Of a stretch of 5,367 nucleotides of DNA, positions 1 through 5,105 are shown one piece after another. The DNA lies in assembly GCA_031282605.1 (NCBI GenBank), contig JAITDK010000006.1, positions 1 to 5,367 of the forward strand. The letters are read 5' to 3'. The notes beneath the pieces are model-generated. The model was not told the DNA's origin, did no database searches, and saw only the letters and a program-made list of their open reading frames with translations. The DNA comes from Oscillospiraceae bacterium. Lineage in GTDB: Bacteria; Bacillota; Clostridia; Christensenellales; Aristaeellaceae. The position numbers were made by a program, and so were the translations under genes. The number at the start of each line of letters is the position of its first letter. The stretch's first letter is position 1.

Positions 1-2510
1 ACGCGCTGCGCCTCGCCGCCTGAGAGCGTCGTGGACGGCTGGCCCAGCTTGATGTAACCCAACCCGACGTCGTATAGCGTGCGCAGCACCTGCATGATGG
101 AGTTGTGATGCTCAAAGAACGAGAGCGAATCCTCGACCGTCATATCCAGCACGTCGAATATACTCTTGTCGCGATACTTGACCTCAAGGGTTTCGCGGTT
201 GTATCGCTTGCCCTTGCATACCTCGCACGGCACATATATGTCCGGCAGGAAATGCATCTCGATCTTAAGGATACCGTCGCCGCCGCAAGCCTCGCAGCGT
301 CCACCCTTTACGTTGAACGAGAATCGATTCTCCTTATACCCGCGCGCCTTCGCCTCGTTCGTCGCGGCGAATACCCTGCGGATCGCGTCGAACACGCCGG
401 TATACGTGGCGGGATTCGACCGCGGGGTTCGCCCGATCGGTGATTGATCTATCGCGATGATCTTATCCAGCTGCGACAGGCCGTCGATGCCGCCGTGCAA
501 GCCGGGGCGCGCCTTCGAGCGGTTCAGGTCGCGCGACAGCGCCTTGAACAGTATCTCATTTACCAACGAGGACTTGCCGCTGCCCGACACACCCGTCACG
601 CACACGAACACCCCCAGCGGTATTTTCGCGTCGAAGCCGGTCAGGTTGTTGGCGCGCGCCTGGCGAATGGTCAACTGACCAGTCGGTTTGCGCCGCTTGC
701 TTGGTATGGGGATGCTCAGTTTGCCGCTAAGATAACGCCCTGTCAGCGAGTCCGGGTTGCGCATGATCTCTTCGACCGTGCCCTGCGCGATTATCCGTCC
801 GCCGTGCGCGCCCGCGCCAGGGCCGATGTCCACGATGTGATCCGCCGCGTACATCGTCTCCTCGTCATGTTCGACGACGATCAGCGAGTTGCCCAGGTTG
901 CGCAGTCCCTTCAACGCGGTGAGCAGCTTCGCGTTATCGCGCTGATGCAGGCCTATGGACGGCTCGTCCAGTATGTAGAGCACGCCGACGAGGCTGGATC
1001 CGATCTGCGTGGCGAGCCGGATGCGCTGCGCCTCGCCGCCCGAGAGCGTGCCCGCCGCGCGCGAGAGCGTCAGATACGACAAGCCCACGTTCGCGAGGAA
1101 ACCCAGGCGTGACTTAATCTCCTTCAAGATGAGTTCGGCAATGCGCTGATGCTGCGCAGACAGCCGCAGATTCTCAAAGAACTCGCGCGCGGCGACGACT
1201 GAATCCTCCGACACCGCCGCGATCGAGCGTCCCCCGACCGTCACGGCCAACGTCTCCGGCTTGAGCCGCTGGCCGCCGCAGTCGGGGCAAGGCAGTTCGA
1301 CCATCATCGCTTCTAACGTCTCCTTCATCGACTCCGACGAAGTCTCCTTGTAGCGGCGTTCCAGGTTATTTATGACGCCCTCGAACGGAGCCATGTACGA
1401 TCCGCCGCCATGGTCGCGCTGGTACGTGACGCGCACCTTCTCGCCGTTCGTACCGTACAGGAGGATGTTCAGCGCGGATTCGGGAAGTTCTCGTACGGGC
1501 ACGTCCATCGAAAAGCCATAGTGCTTGGCCAGCGACTCGATAAAGATGGCCGCTATGCTGTCCTCGTCGCGGGCGTTGTTCCAGCCGCTGGCCGAGATCG
1601 CGCCTTGACGCAGGCTAAGCGAGCGATCCTTTATCACCGCGTCCGGGTCGATCCGGCGCAACGTGCCCAGACCCGTGCACGTCGGGCACGCGCCGAACGG
1701 ACTGTTGAAGGAGAACATGCGCGGGGTCAGTTCCTCGATACTGACGCCGCACTCCGGGCAGGCGTAATTCTGCGAGTATAATGTCTCGCCAATGCCGCCC
1801 GCGTCGACCAGCGCCAGCCCCCCGGATAGCCTAAGCGCGTTCTCCAGCGAATCCGTTAAACGGGACTGCACGCCGGGTTTATTGACGATACGATCGACGA
1901 CGGCGTCGATCGTATGGTTCTTTTGTTTATCCAACGCGGGCGTTTCGTCCATTTCATATAGTATGCCGTCGACGCGGACGCGGACATACCCGTCCTTGCG
2001 CAGGTCGTCCAGCAGTTTGACGTGCTCGCCCTTACGCTTCCTTATCAGCGGCGCGTATATGGTCAGGCGCGTTCCGTCGGGCAGGGCGGTGATCTGATCG
2101 ACCATCTGATCGACTGACTGCTGCGCTATCTCGCGTCCGCACTTCGGGCAATGGGGGACGCCTATGCGCGCATACAGCAACCTTAAGTAATCGTTGACCT
2201 CCGTGACGGTGCCGACCGTGGATCGCGGATTGCGGCTGGTCGTCTTTTGATCGATTGAGATGGCGGGCGACAGACCCTCGATGCCGTCGACGTCCGGTTT
2301 CTCCATTTGGCCGAGGAACTGCCGCGCGTAAGACGACAACGATTCGACGTAGCGCCGCTGCCCCTCCGCGTATATCGTGTCGAACGCCAGCGAGGACTTT
2401 CCGCTGCCGGAAAGCCCTGTGAACACGACCAATTTATTGCGCGGTATCGTGAGACTGACGTTCTTCAGGTTGTGCTCGCGCGCGCCGCGCACGGTCAGGG
2501 CGTCTATCAT
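1..2510 (-). CDS. uvrA: UvrA, excinuclease ABC subunit A (C-terminus cut by window edge)
   Basis: DNA-damage sensor of nucleotide excision repair: a cytoplasmic dimeric ABC-type ATPase that finds lesions and loads UvrB. I read the frame through all 836 visible codons and found no stop or frameshift. Seen in order: Walker A of the first ATPase (GLSGSGKS, residues 32-39); zinc-binding cysteines C251/C254/C275/C278; a further CPDC pair (C408, C411); first ABC signature LSGGEAQR (489-496); Walker B ILDEP (513-517); H-loop His548; second Walker A (GVSGSGKS, 640-647); second zinc module C739/C742/C762/C765; second signature LSGGEAQR (829-836), where the window ends. About 100 residues are missing compared with the usual 940 or so, including the second Walker B. 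The ATG at 2510-2508 gives the family-typical opening MIDALTVRGAREHNLK and follows a GGAGG ribosome binding site. It lies one base after the uvrB stop, so both are probably one transcript. Identity is certain from motifs and overall similarity to known UvrA. Confidence 0.99.
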   Translation of the reverse strand, partial: MIDALTVRGAREHNLKNVSLTIPRNKLVVFTGLSGSGKSSLAFDTIYAEGQRRYVESLSSYARQFLGQMEKPDVDGIEGLSPAISIDQKTTSRNPRSTVGTVTEVNDYLRLLYARIGVPHCPKCGREIAQQSVDQMVDQITALPDGTRLTIYAPLIRKRKGEHVKLLDDLRKDGYVRVRVDGILYEMDETPALDKQKNHTIDAVVDRIVNKPGVQSRLTDSLENALRLSGGLALVDAGGIGETLYSQNYACPECGVSIEELTPRMFSFNSPFGACPTCTGLGTLRRIDPDAVIKDRSLSLRQGAISASGWNNARDEDSIAAIFIESLAKHYGFSMDVPVRELPESALNILLYGTNGEKVRVTYQRDHGGGSYMAPFEGVINNLERRYKETSSESMKETLEAMMVELPCPDCGGQRLKPETLAVTVGGRSIAAVSEDSVVAAREFFENLRLSAQHQRIAELILKEIKSRLGFLANVGLSYLTLSRAAGTLSGGEAQRIRLATQIGSSLVGVLYILDEPSIGLHQRDNAKLLTALKGLRNLGNSLIVVEHDEETMYAADHIVDIGPGAGAHGGRIIAQGTVEEIMRNPDSLTGRYLSGKLSIPIPSKRRKPTGQLTIRQARANNLTGFDAKIPLGVFVCVTGVSGSGKSSLVNEILFKALSRDLNRSKARPGLHGGIDGLSQLDKIIAIDQSPIGRTPRSNPATYTGVFDAIRRVFAATNEAKARGYKENRFSFNVKGGRCEACGGDGILKIEMHFLPDIYVPCEVCKGKRYNRETLEVKYRDKSIFDVLDMTVEDSLSFFEHHNSIMQVLRTLYDVGLGYIKLGQPSTTLSGGEAQR
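3..29 (-). repeat. Repeat unit 2 encoding the second LSGGEAQR of UvrA
   Basis: This 27-base stretch matches 1023-1049 at 26 of 27 positions. Both encode the ABC signature (TLSGGEAQR), one per ATPase domain. It reflects the ancient internal duplication of UvrA plus strong protein conservation, and is not a mobile repeat. Confidence 0.85.
1023..1049 (-). repeat. Repeat unit 1 encoding the first LSGGEAQR of UvrA
   Basis: Partner of the unit at 3-29, differing at one base. It encodes residues 488-496 of UvrA, the signature motif of the first ATPase domain. Confidence 0.85.
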
Positions 2511-2511
2511 C

Positions 2512-4557
2512 TTACCTCCGTTTGCGCGACTTATTCGCGTGCTTGTTGAATTTCTGCTGGGGTTTTGCCGGCGCGTCGGAGGGCGATTGACCGCGAAGGC
2601 GCAGCAGCTCATCGCGCAGTTTGGCGGCGCGCTCGAAATCCAGTTCGGCGGCGGCGTGCAGCATCTGATCCTCTAGTTTGGCCGCGAGCATCGCCTTCTC
2701 CTCCGGATCGAGATCGGCGGGCGCGGCGGTCTCCGCCTCGCTGGTGATCTCCAGCAGCGCGCGGATAGCCGACTGTACGGATTCGGGCGTGACGCCGTTC
2801 GCCTCGTTATATGCCTGCTGCAGCGCGCGGCGGCGGTTCGTCTCGTTAATCGCCTTTTGCATACTGTCGGTCAGCGTGTCGCCGTATAGTATTACGCGAC
2901 CCTCTACGTTGCGCGCGGCACGACCGATCGTCTGTATCAGCGACGTCTCGGAGCGCAGGAACCCCTCCTTGTCGGCGTCCAGTATGGCGACCAGCGCGAC
3001 TTCAGGCAGATCCAAGCCCTCGCGCAGCAGGTTGATCCCGACAAGCACGTCGAACTCGCCCAATCGCAGATCGCGCAGTATCTTTGTGCGCTCCAGCGTC
3101 TCTATGTCGGAATGCAGGTAACGCACCCTCACGCGCATCTCTTCGAAGTATACGGTCAAGCTCTCGGCCATGCGCTTGGTCAGCGTCGTGACCAGCACGC
3201 GGAAGCCGCGCTCCGCGACCGTGCGCACCTCGCTAAGCAGATCGTCTACCTGCCCCTTGGCGGGGCGCAGTATCACACTAGGGTCTATCAGACCGGTTGG
3301 ACGGATGATCTGCTCGACGACGTTGGACGCGCGTTCCATCTCGTATTGCGCCGGGGTTGCGCTGACATATATCGTCTGACCGATGCGTTCCTCGAATTCG
3401 GCGAACCGCAGCGGCCTGTTGTCGAACGCCGACGGAAGGCGGAATCCGTATTCCACCAACTGCGACTTCCGCGCCCGATCGCCGTTGAACATCGCGCGAA
3501 CCTGCGGCACGGTCACATGCGACTCGTCGATGAACACAATGAAGTCCTTGGGGAAATAGTCCATCAGCGTGAACGGCGCGTCGCCGGGCGAACGTCCGTC
3601 GAAATAGCGCGAATAGTTCTCAATGCCGTTGCAGTAACCGATCTCGCGCAGCATCTCCAGATCGTAATGGGTGCGCTGCTCCAGGCGCTGCGCTTCCAGT
3701 AATCTATCCTCGTCGCGGAACTGGGTTACGCGCTCGGCCAGGTCGCGCTCAATCTGGCTTAGCGCTTCGTCTATCGATTCGCGGGAATTCGCGTAATGAG
3801 AGTTCGGGAAGACCATCGCGTGCTGGAGCGTGCGCAGCGGCTTGCCCGTCGTCAGTTCAATCTCGGAGAGCCTGTCGATCTCGTCGCCAAAGAATTCAAT
3901 CCGCAGCGCCTTTTCGCGCTCCGACGCCGGGATCACCTCGATCGTGTCCCCGCGCACCCTGAATGTGCCGCGCTCGAACGCGATATCGTTACGCGTGAAC
4001 TGTATCTCCACCAACTGCCTTAGCAGGTTGTCCCGCCCCGGCGTTTGTCCAGGCCTTAGCGACAGCGCGAGACCCTCGTATTCGGACGGATCGCCCATCG
4101 AGTAGATGCATGACACCGACGAGACGATCACCACGTCGCGCCGTTCACGCAGGGCGGCGGTCGCGCTATGACGCAGCCGTTCGATCTCCTCGTTGATAGA
4201 CGCGTCCTTCTCTATATAGGTGTCGGACGACGCTATGTACGCCTCCGGCTGGTAATAATCGTAGTAACTGACAAAATACTCGACCGCGTTATGGGGGAAG
4301 AACGACTTGAATTCGGCGCACAGCTGCGCGGCGAGGGTCTTATTATGTGCGATAACCAGCGCGGGACGCTGCGCCTTCGCGATCACGCTGGCCATAGTGA
4401 AGGTCTTGCCGGAGCCTGTCACGCCCAGCAATACCTGACCCTGATTCCCGCTGGCCAAACCTTCCGCCAGCGAGTCGATCGCCTGGGGCTGATCCCCGCG
4501 CGGCTGGTACGGCGCGACCAGTTCAAACCGGTTCTTGGCGTCGTCTTGAGTGATCAT
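2512..4557 (-). CDS. uvrB: UvrB, excinuclease ABC subunit B
   Basis: UvrB is the damage-verifying helicase-like subunit of nucleotide excision repair: UvrA loads it at a lesion, it inserts a beta-hairpin between the strands, and it recruits UvrC for incision. The 681-aa protein is complete, near the usual 660-670. Seen: Walker A GVTGSGKT (45-52); the tyrosine-rich beta-hairpin segment starting YYDYYQPEAY (98-107) and running to IEKD (115-118); UvrB-specific domain with YSRYFDGR (315-322); Walker B DESH (344-347); helicase motif with SATP (399-402); LLREGLDLPEV (510-520); arginine-finger motif QTIGRAARN (542-550); C-terminal UVR motif (about 624-658), which binds UvrC; and a basic tail ending KSRKRR. 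The start is fixed by an AGGAGGTG ribosome binding site. Two family-conserved positions look changed: Ala109 where YxP is usual, and Ser153 where IYG is usual. First gene of the uvrBA operon, divergent from pheS. Confidence 0.99.
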   Translation of the reverse strand: MITQDDAKNRFELVAPYQPRGDQPQAIDSLAEGLASGNQGQVLLGVTGSGKTFTMASVIAKAQRPALVIAHNKTLAAQLCAEFKSFFPHNAVEYFVSYYDYYQPEAYIASSDTYIEKDASINEEIERLRHSATAALRERRDVVIVSSVSCIYSMGDPSEYEGLALSLRPGQTPGRDNLLRQLVEIQFTRNDIAFERGTFRVRGDTIEVIPASEREKALRIEFFGDEIDRLSEIELTTGKPLRTLQHAMVFPNSHYANSRESIDEALSQIERDLAERVTQFRDEDRLLEAQRLEQRTHYDLEMLREIGYCNGIENYSRYFDGRSPGDAPFTLMDYFPKDFIVFIDESHVTVPQVRAMFNGDRARKSQLVEYGFRLPSAFDNRPLRFAEFEERIGQTIYVSATPAQYEMERASNVVEQIIRPTGLIDPSVILRPAKGQVDDLLSEVRTVAERGFRVLVTTLTKRMAESLTVYFEEMRVRVRYLHSDIETLERTKILRDLRLGEFDVLVGINLLREGLDLPEVALVAILDADKEGFLRSETSLIQTIGRAARNVEGRVILYGDTLTDSMQKAINETNRRRALQQAYNEANGVTPESVQSAIRALLEITSEAETAAPADLDPEEKAMLAAKLEDQMLHAAAELDFERAAKLRDELLRLRGQSPSDAPAKPQQKFNKHANKSRKRR
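2515..2519 (-). promoter_or_regulatory. Ribosome binding site of uvrA, inside the end of uvrB
   Basis: GGAGG (minus strand 2519-2515) lies within the last two sense codons of uvrB, CGG-AGG (Arg-Arg). The uvrB TAA (2514-2512), one G, and the uvrA ATG follow. The arrangement implies translational coupling: ribosomes finishing UvrB are placed to start UvrA. Confidence 0.88.
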
Positions 4558-4561
4558 AGCG

Positions 4562-4571
4562 CACCTCCTCC
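4562..4571 (-). promoter_or_regulatory. Ribosome binding site of uvrB
   Basis: On the minus strand GGAGGAGGTG precedes ATG (4557-4555). The GGAGG core nearest the start (4568-4564) leaves a 6-base spacer, near ideal. It is unusually long and purine-rich, and it fixes the uvrB start. Confidence 0.92.
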
Positions 4572-4576
4572 ATTGC

Positions 4577-4620
4577 GTGAGGGAACCCCTCTGTCGCCGC
4601 GGTTACTGGAGACCCTTCAC
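4577..4620 (-). promoter_or_regulatory. Bulged hairpin in the uvrB 5' leader, adjacent to its ribosome binding site
   Basis: In the uvrB leader RNA (minus strand) GUG (4620-4618), a bulged A, AGGG (4616-4613), an 8-nt bulge UCUCCAGU (4612-4605) and AACC (4604-4601) can pair with an uninterrupted 3' arm GGUU (4587-4584), CCCU (4583-4580), CAC (4579-4577). The helix is 11 bp with a 13-nt loop. It ends 5 bases before the purine-rich uvrB ribosome binding site. The bulge contains UCUCC, which could pair with GGAGG of that site. Pairing was found by eye and is not supported by comparative data; function is unknown. Confidence 0.45.
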
Positions 4621-4685
4621 TGCATCGCCGTAGGGGAAATTCCGTCCCCGTCGTCCTCACGTCCCATAATTCGCGCGTGTCCGTC

Positions 4686-4714
4686 ATTATACCACAATCA
4701 TTTTTCGCTTGCAA
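4686..4714 (-). promoter_or_regulatory. Sigma-A-type promoter for uvrBA, with extended -10
   Basis: On the minus strand, TTGCAA (4714-4709) is followed after 17 bp by a perfect TATAAT (4691-4686). TG lies one base before the -10 (TGGTATAAT), an extended -10 that should strengthen it. The start would be near 4679, leaving a leader of about 120 nt before uvrB. I see no inverted GAAC-N4-GTTC element of the kind bound by Firmicute LexA/DinR. Confidence 0.82.
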
Positions 4715-4737
4715 TTCCTTCGCCGCCCGCGTATACT
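4709..4737 (+). promoter_or_regulatory. Sigma-A-type promoter for the pheS T-box transcript
   Basis: A -35 hexamer TTGCAA (4709-4714) and a -10 hexamer TATACT (4732-4737) are separated by exactly 17 bp, the optimal spacing for the housekeeping sigma factor. Expected transcription start is near 4744-4746, just before the first base-paired element of T-box Stem I at 4749. The -35 hexamer is the same one used by the opposite promoter. The start site is inferred, not shown. Confidence 0.8.
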
Positions 4738-5007
4738 ATTCACACAGAGGCTGTGATGGAGACAGACCGCGCAATCCCGTTCGCCCTAGAGAGCGTGCCC
4801 ACGAACCGAAATAATCCTCGCGCAATCGGTTCCCGGCTGCAAGGCGCGTGCGAACGCCGCCCGGTATTCACTCCGGAGCCGCTTGGCTGAAACCGCGGGC
4901 AGTAGGCTGAGCCGTTTGACGTACGTTAGCGCGTCGAGGATTCGCGGCATGGTTCGCGGTTCCGGGAGAGTCCGCGCGGACGCATGACGTCGGCGTGCGG
5001 AAAATAT

Positions 5008-5038
5008 GGGTGGTACCACGGAGCGTGCGCTTCGTCCC
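5008..5038 (+). promoter_or_regulatory. T-box antiterminator with UGGU tRNA-acceptor bulge
   Basis: GGG (5008-5010) can pair with CCC (5036-5038). The bulge UGGUACC (5011-5017) follows, then ACGGAGC (5018-5024) pairs with GCUUCGU (5029-5035), including one G-U pair. This is the classical T-box antiterminator. UGGU (5011-5014) can pair with the ACCA end of uncharged tRNA, and its variable fourth base U fits the A73 discriminator expected of tRNA-Phe. The 3' half (from 5029) is also the 5' arm of the terminator, so the two folds exclude each other. Confidence 0.93.
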
Positions 5039-5064
5039 TGACGAGGGATGGGGCGTTATTTTTT
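5027..5064 (+). terminator. Intrinsic terminator of the T-box leader
   Basis: The core helix CGUCCCU (5033-5039)/AGGGAUG (5044-5050) closes a GACG loop. It extends downward through GCGCUU (5027-5032) with GGGCGU (5051-5056) to about 13 bp with some G-U pairs. A U-rich tract follows (5056-5064, one A). It forms by default and stops transcription before pheS; the overlapping antiterminator disrupts it. Confidence 0.93.
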
Positions 5065-5091
5065 GCTCCATAATATCTGGTAAGATCAGCT

Positions 5092-5097
5092 AAGGAG
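5092..5097 (+). promoter_or_regulatory. Ribosome binding site of pheS
   Basis: AAGGAG lies 8 bases before the ATG at 5106. It decides the pheS start and sits 27 bases after the terminator U-tract, outside the terminator stem, so T-box control here should act on transcription rather than on translation initiation. Confidence 0.9.
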
Positions 5098-5105
5098 TTG
5101 AATTT

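Larger units (their letters stand above)
4747..5064 (+). promoter_or_regulatory. T-box riboswitch leader, specifier UUC (Phe), controlling pheS
   Basis: Nascent-RNA element that binds tRNA and permits read-through when the tRNA is uncharged. Stem I can be traced: base GGCU (4749-4752)/AGCC (4877-4880); GGAG (4758-4761)/CUCC (4871-4874); specifier-loop upper helix ACCG (4766-4769)/CGGU (4862-4865); a perfect 7-bp helix CGUUCGC (4778-4784)/GCGAACG (4850-4856); the AG bulge with AGAGAG (4788-4793); distal helix GCGUGCC (4793-4799)/GGCGCGU (4843-4849); and distal loop motif GGCUGCAA (4835-4842). The specifier UUC is at 4867-4869 followed by A4870, matching tRNA-Phe. Stem II shows GAA (4889-4891) opposite AGUA (4901-4904), an S-turn. 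A hairpin CGCAUG (4981-4986)/CGUGCG (4994-4999) is the likely Stem III. The conserved T-box sequence begins at 5008. Class and amino acid specificity are well supported; exact pairing between 4914 and 4980 is uncertain. Confidence 0.95.

Noticed and set aside
444..1112. A 222-codon open frame on the plus strand opposite uvrA
   Set aside because: It is antisense to the well-matched uvrA frame, has no ribosome binding site I can see, and its arginine- and alanine-rich translation resembles no family. Long antisense frames are expected in GC-rich genes.
3112..3702. A 196-codon open frame on the plus strand opposite uvrB
   Set aside because: Fully inside uvrB on the other strand and low in recognisable motifs; a shadow of the uvrB codon pattern.
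4577..4620. uvrB leader hairpin as a second true T-box
   Set aside because: No UGGN bulge, no specifier-bearing Stem I and no terminator with a U-tract before uvrB. Kept only as a structural resemblance.
4577..4631. uvrB leader as a fluoride riboswitch, because of GGCGAUG and AACCGC-like pieces
   Set aside because: The order and pairing of the pieces do not match that aptamer's conserved pseudoknot as I remember it; the likeness is to short common strings.
4523..4714. A possible 63-codon leader peptide on the minus strand before uvrB
   Set aside because: Its start codon lies upstream of the -10 box, the internal ATG overlaps the -10, no ribosome binding site is present, and it reads into uvrB out of frame.
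4168..4890. A 240-codon plus-strand frame running from uvrB into the T-box leader
   Set aside because: It crosses antisense uvrB, both promoters and the structured Stem I RNA. No protein family is recognisable and there is no start signal.
5066..5091. A second promoter between the terminator and pheS (TAATAT / TAAGAT as -10)
   Set aside because: No acceptable -35 at 16-18 bp, and AT-rich hexamers are expected by chance next to the U-tract.
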